Shown: positions 25,927 through 34,088 of the stretch, piece by piece
How the letters are laid out: the number at the start of each line of letters is the position of its first letter
Position numbering within the stretch: the stretch's first letter is position 1
DNA from: Paenibacillus borealis
GTDB taxonomy: Bacteria > Bacillota > Bacilli > Paenibacillales > Paenibacillaceae
Assembly: GCF_000758665.1 (NCBI RefSeq)
Contig: NZ_CP009285.1
Location: 5,952,001-6,016,000, forward strand
DNA: 64,000 nt
Reading direction: 5' to 3'
Program-made: the position numbers and the translations under genes
The notes under the pieces: model-generated
Told to the model about the DNA's origin: nothing
The model's input: only the letters and a program-made list of their open reading frames with translations
Databases searched by the model: none

Positions 25927-26193
25927 ATGGTTAAATTAAAGGATAGCACCAATAAAGATTCAATCAAAGAACAGTATGATCAACTTTGGAATGAATTCCT
26001 CAATACTGAGGAAAATAAAGTTAAAATTATATTAAGAAATGCTAACAATGGTTTACTAACAAAAAGAAAACAACTATTGCTTTTGCTCAACCCCTTTAAA
26101 ACACATCTAACATGGATTATTTTATTAGCAGCCCTTGGAACAGCCATTTTATTGTATGTAATATTTATATGTGTTGCATTATTAGTAGAATAG
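25927..26193 (+). CDS. Small single-pass membrane protein of unknown function
   Basis: An 88-residue basic protein. Residues 1-57 are charged and helical (KDSIKEQYDQLWNEFLNTEE), and residues about 62-86 form one strongly hydrophobic membrane segment at the C-terminus, giving a tail-anchored appearance. GAGGGAAG lies about 6 bases before the ATG. I do not recognise a family. It sits in the AT-rich islet between a truncated gene and a recombinase remnant and shares their composition, so it was probably acquired with them. Confidence 0.6.
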   Translation: MVKLKDSTNKDSIKEQYDQLWNEFLNTEENKVKIILRNANNGLLTKRKQLLLLLNPFKTHLTWIILLAALGTAILLYVIFICVALLVE

Positions 26194-26277
26194 AGTCTAA
26201 AATTCCCAATAATCTTATTTGTATAGCTTTTTATTGAACAATAAAGTTTACTTATATTATTTAGTCTAAGATAGATC

Positions 26278-26690
26278 TCATATTTGAGTCGGCCAAAAGT
26301 AACCGCTTCAGTCCAGACTTACCTCAATGCCTTCTGTCTGTCTTAACCGATTTTTTCGTTACTGCTCAAACAGATATGCCAGCAGGCCTAAAAATTGATT
26401 GTCCATTTTATAAATTGTGTAGGAATTAAAACGATTTTGTTATTCAGGCATACAATAGTGCACCAATCTCGCCGTATTATATTTCCACTCAGCAATAATG
26501 CCGTCATAGTCTCGAACTAAATAATCTAGGTCATCCCCCATAAACTAGAATATCTTCCGAACCATAAGCCTTATAACGTAGATGTTCAAAATCTTCTCCA
26601 CTCTGTTTGTCAACAAAAATAAAATATTCTTCAATCCCCAAGTCCTTGACTTTAAAATACTACGTATCCCATTACATTTTTGCGGTATTG
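26278..26690 (-). pseudogene. Degraded serine recombinase (resolvase/invertase family)
   Basis: Reading the minus strand in shifting frames recovers a collinear set of resolvase-like pieces: a start ATGGGATACGTAGTA (GYVRVS-like), then LGIEEYFIFVDKQSGEDFEH, then DDLDYLVRDYDGIIAEWKYN (the DRLGRDY...EWK region), then NQFLGLLAYLFEQ-stop-RKN with RQTEGIEVSLD and a final VTFGR. Stops and frameshifts separate every block and a large part of the N-terminus is deleted. Serine recombinases of this kind move or invert DNA segments; this copy cannot be active. It explains how the AT-rich islet may have arrived. Confidence 0.72.
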
Positions 26691-26920
26691 ATAATATTCA
26701 TACATTTATAAAGTGTTCACCACTAAAGTTATTCCCTGTGACACTCACTTTCCTCTTATATAAAAAATTACTCTGACAATATTTAATCATCCTCATGAAG
26801 GATTTGAATATTTAGGCGCACCTAGTACATTAGCCAGATCTTTTAATGTTTCAAATTAAATTTAAAAATGAAGACCGCCTATTGATGCTAAGGAGTTTCG
26901 CAAAGGAGGAATTGCTGATT

Positions 26921-27316
26921 ATGACTAGACTCCTCGCTTCATTATTTTCCGCTCTACTTCTGTCACTTGTTTTCACAATGGTCAGTCAAAATAATAATAC
27001 GGATGATACTGTTTTGTATTATTCATTCGCGAATGAATTTTTTAATGGTTTCTTGATTATGTTCTGCATTTATTTATTCTTTGTAACGCCTGTTTCATTG
27101 TATATAGATAAAATAATCATAAATCGCAGTCTCCTTTTGCATTTCCTTCTATATTTTTTTATAGGGGCCCTACTTGGTTCATTAATTCTTTTGATTAATT
27201 CAGCGAATAATTTACAGGCTTCATTACAATTAATTTTGCTCTTCGGGTTGGGTTCGTTTGTGTTTTCTTTATTTTTGCACTTATTTTCATTTATTAAGAA
27301 GAAAATAACTCCTTGA
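26921..27316 (+). CDS. Small four-segment membrane protein, unknown
   Basis: A 131-residue hydrophobic protein with about four predicted membrane segments (near residues 5-25, 45-65, 75-100, 105-128) and a basic KKKI tail. The ATG at 26921 follows AAGGAGG (26903-26909) by 11 bases; an ATG 75 bases upstream in frame has no ribosome site. I do not recognise the family. AT-rich, at the right edge of the foreign islet. Confidence 0.6.
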   Translation: MTRLLASLFSALLLSLVFTMVSQNNNTDDTVLYYSFANEFFNGFLIMFCIYLFFVTPVSLYIDKIIINRSLLLHFLLYFFIGALLGSLILLINSANNLQASLQLILLFGLGSFVFSLFLHLFSFIKKKITP

Positions 27317-27459
27317 TTCCTGCAAGAACCATCTCTATCGGGGCTTCGCGGTTGATCAGCTTAACCCGGGGTGTTATGAGTTCAATCTAAATAGGTTGTT
27401 GTCGGGGCACGGAGCCTTTCGATCACTGTATTAGTGAAGGTTCTAGGCCGGCGCAAAAC

Positions 27460-27501
27460 AAAAAGCCCCGCTGACCAGTTTTTCTACCGGAGGGGCTTTT
27501 T
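27460..27501. terminator. Bidirectional terminator
   Basis: AAAAAGCCCC (27460-27469) and GGGGCTTTTT (27492-27501) form a perfect 10-bp stem with runs on both sides, able to stop plus-strand transcripts from the small membrane gene and minus-strand transcripts from the GAF kinase gene. Confidence 0.85.
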
Positions 27502-27600
27502 CGTATGCCAAGTTGATAACATCTGGAGCATTATTGAAAGCAGTCTAACTTACGGATAACCCGCTCTTAATCCCACTGATGCTTAGGTTTAATTTGCTTA

Positions 27601-28851
27601 TCAGCACAATCCAGCCTGAACCTTATCCGAACCTGCCACAAAGCAGGTAATCGCGAACGCAAACGTGCTGCCCTGCTCGCTGGTATCCTTAAGCCATACT
27701 CTGCCGTTCATTAACCCGGCCAGCTGCTTACAGATCGAGAGCCCAAGCCCGGCACCGCTGTAACTCCCCGGTGAACGTCTTTCATGAATTTGCGAGAAGG
27801 AGCGGAACAGGTTATCCTTCTGATCTACAGGCAGTCCAATGCCGGTGTCCTTCACTTCAATGGAGAAGGTGACACTGTCTTTTGCATCGGCCTTAGTTTG
27901 CACAATTATGCTGACCTCACCCTGTTCCGTAAATTTAAGCGCATTGCCCACCAGATTGGTGAGAATCTGATTAATTTTATGACTGTCACCCACAAGAGCG
28001 GGTATCGCTTCACTGCCGAATATGGCATGCAACCTGATCCCTTTCTTCTCAGCCTCGGCTGAGAACAGCTGCACGACATGGGAGACAATATCACGGAGGT
28101 GGAACGGGCTGCTCTCCAGCGTCATGGTCCCGGCTTCCATTTTGGAATAATCGAGAATCTGATCCATCATGGCCAGCAGATTGCTGCCGCTCTTCTCAAT
28201 CACATCCACGTACAGCGTCTGCTCTTCGGACAGCTCTGTCGTCTGCAGCAGACTTGTCATCCCGATGACCCCGTTCATCGGTGTACGGATTTCATGACTG
28301 AGTACGGCCAGCAGATTATTTTTATCCTCAAGGACTTGTGTAGCCTGTTCTTCCGCAGCTTTCAGCCTGCCAAGGGTCGATTCCATTTCCAGCAGATTCG
28401 TATAAAAAGCCGACAAAGACAGCAGCAGCTCCACATCCCGCTCCTGATACTGATAGAAATTCTGGTCAAACGAACACAGCGACCCATAGAATTTACCTTG
28501 CTCCGTACGAATAGGCACTCCGATGAATGAACATCCCCCCACGAACTGCGTCGCATCCATATCCCGGGTCAGCGGGTGGGTCAGATTATTATCTATTAAA
28601 AGCGGACCTTGCGCATGCTCGGTGACCAGGGCACAATAGGATTCCTTATTATCCACCACCAGTCCCTCAACCAGCATAACCTTCTCCCGGTTAAACGATT
28701 TGAGCACCTTGGTAGACACATTGTCCAGATTGGCGATGCAGAACGTATTCGCCGGGATTAGCTTACTCGCAGTATCCATAACATTCGCTGCCGAAGTATA
28801 TAATTTATTTGAAATGACTGACAAGACCTCAATATATTCCGTTTTTAACAT
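27601..28851 (-). CDS. GAF-domain sensor histidine kinase
   Basis: A 416-residue soluble kinase. The first 160 residues form a GAF domain (VGGCSFIGVPIRTEQGKFYG), followed by a short coiled-coil, HisKA with acceptor His in LLAVLSHEIRTPMNGVIG (about residue 186) and a HATPase with N-box (LTNLVGNALKFTEQG) and G-boxes (DTGIGLP, GAGLGLSI). There is no membrane segment and no receiver. GAF kinases sense small ligands or redox state. No partner regulator is adjacent, so it probably feeds an unlinked response regulator. Confidence 0.92.
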   Translation of the reverse strand: MLKTEYIEVLSVISNKLYTSAANVMDTASKLIPANTFCIANLDNVSTKVLKSFNREKVMLVEGLVVDNKESYCALVTEHAQGPLLIDNNLTHPLTRDMDATQFVGGCSFIGVPIRTEQGKFYGSLCSFDQNFYQYQERDVELLLSLSAFYTNLLEMESTLGRLKAAEEQATQVLEDKNNLLAVLSHEIRTPMNGVIGMTSLLQTTELSEEQTLYVDVIEKSGSNLLAMMDQILDYSKMEAGTMTLESSPFHLRDIVSHVVQLFSAEAEKKGIRLHAIFGSEAIPALVGDSHKINQILTNLVGNALKFTEQGEVSIIVQTKADAKDSVTFSIEVKDTGIGLPVDQKDNLFRSFSQIHERRSPGSYSGAGLGLSICKQLAGLMNGRVWLKDTSEQGSTFAFAITCFVAGSDKVQAGLC

Positions 28852-29027
28852 AATCCTGCCCGTCCCTTCTACTGCTTGTTAAGCTTGTATTATCTCATTA
28901 TACATCACAGAACGGATAACCCGAATTTCACAGGGCTATTCCTGAGCATATACTACAACATTCTGAATGAGATATGATACATTTATAGAGATGCGCTGCA
29001 CGAAATTCAATGATAATGGAGAATAGA

Positions 29028-29978
29028 ATGAGAACTTTCACAAATGATACCGCCCGTAAAATATTAGCAAATGAAATTAGCGTAGAAACTTTATTACATC
29101 AGTATCCGGAGTATCAACAGGAGGTCCTGCAAGAACTAAGCGTACTTAAGAACACTAGGAATGCTAATTTAATACATGCCATTATTGATAAATATTCGGC
29201 AAGTGCAAAGATGGCCAATCACAAAATCTCCAGGAGCGGGTTCAATGAAAAAACGGTAAATGCCTTTCTGCCTAATGTAATTAAGGCCAGATTTGCCCTT
29301 CATCTGCTGGAGCAGCTCAATATAAGCGCTTCTTCAAAAACGTCTGCCGGAAATGTAAAGTTCAACCTCTGGGACGGCATGATATTACAAAAGCTTTTAT
29401 TCAAAAAGGGGCTTGAACGAAAGCCGGTATCTCTGGGCCTATTCAGGTTGTGCTGGCGGATTCTCCTGAATAGAAAAATATTGATGCCCCTCGTCAATAA
29501 GAAAGGCATCTATTGTTTCTACTCGAAACCTTTAATTAACGAACTCTCAAGCTTGATAGGCGATAAAAAATGCCTTGAGATAGCTGCAGGCGATGGTACG
29601 TTAACCAAGTTTTTGAACGCAAAAAATATCAGCTGCACTGCAACCGACGACTATAGCTGGAAGCACTATATCGATTACCCCGCCTTTGTGGAACAGGCAG
29701 ATGCCAAAACTGCTCTTCATAAATACAGCCCTGAAGTAGTTCTCTGCTCGTGGCCGGTACCTAAGAATCCGTATGAAAAACATGTATTTAAGACGAATTC
29801 GGTTGACTTATATATCGTTCTTGGCACAAAAGACCCTGCGGTTACTGGAGATTTCGACTCTTATTACAGCGCCGATCACTTCACGATGGAGTTCAGTGAG
29901 CGGTTGTCCTCACTCCTGTTGCCCCCTTCGTCTGAAAATGCTGTATATCTTTTCAGACGGAAACCTGTTTCTTCATAA
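29028..29978 (+). CDS. SAM-dependent methyltransferase-like protein
   Basis: A 316-residue protein. The C-terminal half has a Rossmann methyltransferase start at CLEIAAGDGTLTKFL (motif I, about residues 180-195), an acidic motif II in ATDDYSW and a proline-rich VVLCSWPVPKN at the position of the catalytic loop. The N-terminal 170 residues are helical and not recognised. The start at 29028 is preferred because GGAG lies 6 bases before it, although an in-frame ATG exists 18 bases upstream. The acceptor is unknown. It is convergent with the large kinase gene, 7 bases apart, without a visible terminator. Confidence 0.72.
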   Translation: MRTFTNDTARKILANEISVETLLHQYPEYQQEVLQELSVLKNTRNANLIHAIIDKYSASAKMANHKISRSGFNEKTVNAFLPNVIKARFALHLLEQLNISASSKTSAGNVKFNLWDGMILQKLLFKKGLERKPVSLGLFRLCWRILLNRKILMPLVNKKGIYCFYSKPLINELSSLIGDKKCLEIAAGDGTLTKFLNAKNISCTATDDYSWKHYIDYPAFVEQADAKTALHKYSPEVVLCSWPVPKNPYEKHVFKTNSVDLYIVLGTKDPAVTGDFDSYYSADHFTMEFSERLSSLLLPPSSENAVYLFRRKPVSS

Positions 29979-29985
29979 ATATGAC

Positions 29986-32900
29986 CTATAGATTATCTTC
30001 TTCCGGAATCATAAAAGACACCGAAGTACCTACAGCCAGTTCACTGTAAATCGACAGGCCCCGGCCATATAACTGGCTGAGCCTCCGGTGGGTATTGGCC
30101 AGACCGATGCCGCTTTTCCCTTCCATTACCGGCTTCAGCAGTAATTCAAGCGTTTCATGATCCATGCCTTGTCCATTATCTTCAACTTCAATCTTTACAG
30201 ATTTGTGCTGACGTTCTATCCGGATCTGAACGATTCCGCCTTGCCTGCGGCTGAGCAAACCGTGCTTCACTGCGTTTTCAACCAGAGGCTGAATGGTTAA
30301 AGGGGGCAAGAGGATGTCAATATCCGGATCCACCTTCCAAATTACAGAGATTCGTTCTGCAAACCGCGACTGTTCAATATATAAATAGGACTCCACCAGC
30401 TCCAGTTCATGTGAGAGGCTTACAAGTTCTCCTGTGTTCAGGAAGTCAAAGCTGATTCTTAAGTAGGATGTGAATGCATCAATAAGCTCCTGCATTTTGC
30501 GGGTATCCACTTCACCAAGTGCTGAAATGGAATTCAGGGTATTGAACAGAAAGTGCGGCTCAATCTGTGCCTGCAGATAAGCCGCTTCAATCCGCACCCG
30601 TTCGTTAAAAGCTCGCTGCATCGCCGTCAAAGCCCGGATGCGGTATTTGAGTTCCATTGCATCTACCGGCTTGGTGACATAATCATTGGCTCCTGCCAGA
30701 AATCCGGTATAGATATCTGCGGGCTGACTGCGGGCGGTTAGCAGCAGCACCGGAAGCTCGTATAAGGAGTAACGCATCCGGATCTTCTGCGTTAATTCAT
30801 AGCCCGACATCTGCGGCATCATCACATCGCCAATGAGGAGATCCCACTTCTTATTATCCAGCACCTCCAGTGCTTCCCGGCCGGAATTCACACCAGTAAC
30901 GATATAAGGCTCGTTTGCCAGAATGCCCTTCAGTACAATCAGATTGACAGGATCATCATCTACAGCCAGAATATTCATCTTCGTGTCTGCAAAGAGCGGC
31001 GGAACCGGTTCAGTTCCCGGATGGGGACTTGGCTGCTCACCCGATAGACGCCACTCGGCCAGCTGCTGATGAATGGCATCCGCCAGCTCCTCTGTAGCGG
31101 AGATCTGGCTTACTCCCATCTCCCAGCCTGATGCGCTGGCCAGTGGGAGATTAAAGCTGAAGACAGAGCCTGTGCCGGGCTCGGATTGAATGCTTAAATG
31201 TCCTCCATGCAGTTCCACCAGCTGCCGGCAAATACTTAATCCCAGCCCGATTCCGCGCCCGTCACGAATCCCATGCGGGCCTTGCTCATAAGGGAGGAAC
31301 ACCCGGTCCATCGTCTCTTGGGTCATACCGACTCCGGTATCTATTACATGAACAACGACATATCCGTTCTGTTCTCTGGCCGAGACACAGACCTGGCCTT
31401 TCTCCGTATATTTGAGCGCATTGTGAACCAGGTTGAATACAACCTGTACCAGTCTTTTCTCGTCCGCAAAAACAAGCGGCACCGACTCCTGAATGTCCAT
31501 GACCAGCGTTACCGGCTTGCCTTCAATCATATGCTGAAGCATGCTGATGACTCCCGGAACAACCGATTGAATGAGGACCGGCTCCTGCTTCAAAATAATT
31601 CGATGCTCCTGAAGGCGGACTACATCCAGTAGATCTCCAAGCATATGTGACATCCGGCGGCTGATCGTAATCAGCAGTTCCATATCCTTGCGGCTGCTCT
31701 CATACAGCCTGCCTTTCTCCTTCGCGACGATATTCTCCGCAATATTCATAATTCCGTGAAGCGGCGTCCGCAGCTCATGAGAGGTATTGGCGAGAAACTG
31801 ATCCTTGAGTTTATCCGCTTTTTTCAGCTGCTCGTTCAGCTTCATATTCTCTTTGGCATTATGAAAATACTGTTTGAACCAATATGCAGAGAAACCAACG
31901 ATGGCAGCTATAATATCCAGGGGGTAATAAACAACGGCAAACTGTCCGTTATAATCCCATAAATTCCACAGCAGATTCGAGATAATTGCCGCTCCTGACA
32001 GCAGCAGGTAGACAACATCCTTACCTTGTTGTTGTCTGAATAATAAACGGCCCAGACTATAAATCAGCCAGAGGAACGGAATGTACTGAAAGACTTGAAC
32101 GACTCCCCAGTGAACGGACGTACTAACTAGTGCAGCGGGAACGATTGTTACAAAAACGGAATATAGACCCAAAGACAGTATGTACATGCGTAATCCTTTG
32201 TTCATTCCGGCGCCCGGGGTGAACCTTCTAAAGACGAGCAGGATCAGCAGATTTTGCCATAGGAAAGCAATCAGCCGGATCTTCAGGGACCAGGTGTAAT
32301 TCACTCCAAGAAGATCAAGAACGATGTTATCACTGCGGGCCATCAAGATTATGGCGACAGATAAAGTCATTAATGCTATCAGGAATAATGCATGTTCTTT
32401 GGAATTAAATATATAGAGAATAAAGGCATACAGTACATGCAGCAGCAGAATAACCACTGTAAGCATTTGAAAGCCTACTGTATAAAAATAGATGCGGTTA
32501 ACCTCATCCTGGGAAGCAAAGTATATGGAGCCTCCGATACCGCCCTTGTAAGGATGATCGAAATTAGCTGCCTGAATCAGCACATCAATTACAGTTGCCC
32601 CTTCTAAATAATAGGGAGAGAGGTACGAGGTGGCATTGGGCTGATACATCTTCGAATTCTGTGCTACTCTGCCCTTGCCGGTCAGGGGTACCCCGTTGAT
32701 TTCAACACTGGAAGCAGCATGAATCTGTTTGATCCACAATGAGACAGGCTGCCGGAGCGGATCTACCAATATCCGCAGCCGGTATGTTCCGTAGCCGTAT
32801 GAAGTAGCAGAATCATTGCCTATCGCATGCTTCCAATCCCCTGGTACCTTAAGCGGCAGCGGGACCCCGGTTAACGATGAGAGATTCTTTTCCGAGACGA

Positions 32901-33108
32901 GTTGATCAGGATAGAAACTCCATTCGCCCTCGAGCCTGTATAATCCAGAATCCCCTAGGTCACGGCCGCGCAGATCCGTTACCCCGTTAACGGCAGGAAT
33001 CGGTTCTTCTACTGAGAATAAGCTTATCCAAGTCAAGCGGAATCCAAAAAGCACACCGATAAATAGCAGAATTACAGCTGTCTTATGTACAACATTATTA
33101 TTTCTCAT
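29986..33108 (-). CDS. 7TMR-DISM hybrid kinase with two transmitter modules
   Basis: About 1040 residues. In order: a membrane anchor near the N-terminus, an extracellular 7TMR-DISMED2-like sugar-binding fold (YGYGTYRLRILVDPLRQPVS), a seven-segment DISM membrane region (about 220-420), a HisKA with acceptor His in FLANTSHELRTPLHGIMNI, a HATPase (NLVHNALKYTEKG, GIGLGLSI), a receiver (MNILAVDDDPVNLIVL; phospho-Asp in LLIGDVMMPQMSG), and then a second, YesM-type transmitter with QAQIEPHFLFNTLNSI and its own HATPase (LVENAVKHGLLSR). The start is uncertain: 33108 gives a normal membrane N-terminus but a weak ribosome site; alternatives are ATG 33159 and TTG 33174, which overlaps the activase stop. 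It follows the glycyl radical activase gene on the same strand. Confidence 0.88.
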   Translation of the reverse strand: MRNNNVVHKTAVILLFIGVLFGFRLTWISLFSVEEPIPAVNGVTDLRGRDLGDSGLYRLEGEWSFYPDQLVSEKNLSSLTGVPLPLKVPGDWKHAIGNDSATSYGYGTYRLRILVDPLRQPVSLWIKQIHAASSVEINGVPLTGKGRVAQNSKMYQPNATSYLSPYYLEGATVIDVLIQAANFDHPYKGGIGGSIYFASQDEVNRIYFYTVGFQMLTVVILLLHVLYAFILYIFNSKEHALFLIALMTLSVAIILMARSDNIVLDLLGVNYTWSLKIRLIAFLWQNLLILLVFRRFTPGAGMNKGLRMYILSLGLYSVFVTIVPAALVSTSVHWGVVQVFQYIPFLWLIYSLGRLLFRQQQGKDVVYLLLSGAAIISNLLWNLWDYNGQFAVVYYPLDIIAAIVGFSAYWFKQYFHNAKENMKLNEQLKKADKLKDQFLANTSHELRTPLHGIMNIAENIVAKEKGRLYESSRKDMELLITISRRMSHMLGDLLDVVRLQEHRIILKQEPVLIQSVVPGVISMLQHMIEGKPVTLVMDIQESVPLVFADEKRLVQVVFNLVHNALKYTEKGQVCVSAREQNGYVVVHVIDTGVGMTQETMDRVFLPYEQGPHGIRDGRGIGLGLSICRQLVELHGGHLSIQSEPGTGSVFSFNLPLASASGWEMGVSQISATEELADAIHQQLAEWRLSGEQPSPHPGTEPVPPLFADTKMNILAVDDDPVNLIVLKGILANEPYIVTGVNSGREALEVLDNKKWDLLIGDVMMPQMSGYELTQKIRMRYSLYELPVLLLTARSQPADIYTGFLAGANDYVTKPVDAMELKYRIRALTAMQRAFNERVRIEAAYLQAQIEPHFLFNTLNSISALGEVDTRKMQELIDAFTSYLRISFDFLNTGELVSLSHELELVESYLYIEQSRFAERISVIWKVDPDIDILLPPLTIQPLVENAVKHGLLSRRQGGIVQIRIERQHKSVKIEVEDNGQGMDHETLELLLKPVMEGKSGIGLANTHRRLSQLYGRGLSIYSELAVGTSVSFMIPEEDNL

Positions 33109-33170
33109 GACAGTATCATACCAAAAGCTGATAGCGTTGCCGAGTAGATATGACAACATTCTCCAAAATA

Positions 33171-34088
33171 TCAAAATGAATATTGAGCCGCTACCCGGGT
33201 GAGTGCGGCGAACTTCTCTTCAGATAATTCTTCCTGTCCAAGCTCGTAGCTTCTGCCCAGCAAACCATACTTCACCGAGCCGTATCTGTGGTATTTCAAC
33301 AGCTCATGGCGGATGCCGCCCAGACTGCTGACGAATTCAGCGATCTCTGCAATGGCCTCCGCCGAGTCATTGAACCCGGGAATTACCGGGGTGCGGACAA
33401 TAATATTGCTCCGCTCGAACGACCGGCTCAGGCGTTCCAGGTTCTCCTTGATCAGGCGCGGGGATACCCCTGTAAACTGCAAATGAGCCTGCTCATTCAG
33501 CGACTTCAAGTCGTAATGGATCATACTCAGGCTGGGCAGCAATCTGCTGAAATGATTCCAGGGGGAGTATCCGCAGGTTTCAATCGCGGTGTGAATCCGC
33601 CGCCGCTTCGCCCCGGCCAGCAGCGCTTCAGCGAATCCGATCTGGGCAGTAGCTTCGCCCCCGCTCAGGGTTAGACCGCCTCCCGATCTTTGATAGAACA
33701 GGCTGTCCTCTCCGGCAATCTTCAGCACTTCTTCCACCGTCATAAGCCTGCCGTATACATCAAGGGATCTGGACGGGCAGACGGCCGCGCAATCCAGGCA
33801 ACCCTGAACACATAGCCCGCGGTCAATCTTCACCTTTCCGCTGACAGGATCATCTGCGATGGCTCCCCGTCCGCAGGCCGCAAGACAGAATCCGCAAGCT
33901 TCCGTCCCTATGCATTTGCCTGCATCATAGTACATTTCCCTGGCGGACAGCCAGGATTCAGGATTGCTGCACCATCTGCAGCGCAGAGGACATCCCTTCA
34001 TGAAGACCACTGTGCGGATGCCCGGCCCGTCATGCAGCGAATATCTTTGAATATTGAAGATGTTGCCTTGAAGCGGCTGATGTTCCAT
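33171..34088 (-). CDS. Glycyl radical enzyme activase (radical SAM)
   Basis: A 305-residue radical SAM protein that cleaves S-adenosylmethionine to place the glycyl radical on its partner enzyme. The cluster motif CX3CX2C is at Cys33, Cys37 and Cys40 (GCPLRCRWCSNPES). Two ferredoxin-like Cys clusters follow at about residues 58-110, the arrangement of activases for eliminating glycyl radical enzymes such as CutD and IslB rather than the short PflA type. Its ATG overlaps the stop codon of the partner gene by one base, so the two are translationally coupled. It needs anaerobic conditions. Confidence 0.94.
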   Translation of the reverse strand: MEHQPLQGNIFNIQRYSLHDGPGIRTVVFMKGCPLRCRWCSNPESWLSAREMYYDAGKCIGTEACGFCLAACGRGAIADDPVSGKVKIDRGLCVQGCLDCAAVCPSRSLDVYGRLMTVEEVLKIAGEDSLFYQRSGGGLTLSGGEATAQIGFAEALLAGAKRRRIHTAIETCGYSPWNHFSRLLPSLSMIHYDLKSLNEQAHLQFTGVSPRLIKENLERLSRSFERSNIIVRTPVIPGFNDSAEAIAEIAEFVSSLGGIRHELLKYHRYGSVKYGLLGRSYELGQEELSEEKFAALTRVAAQYSF

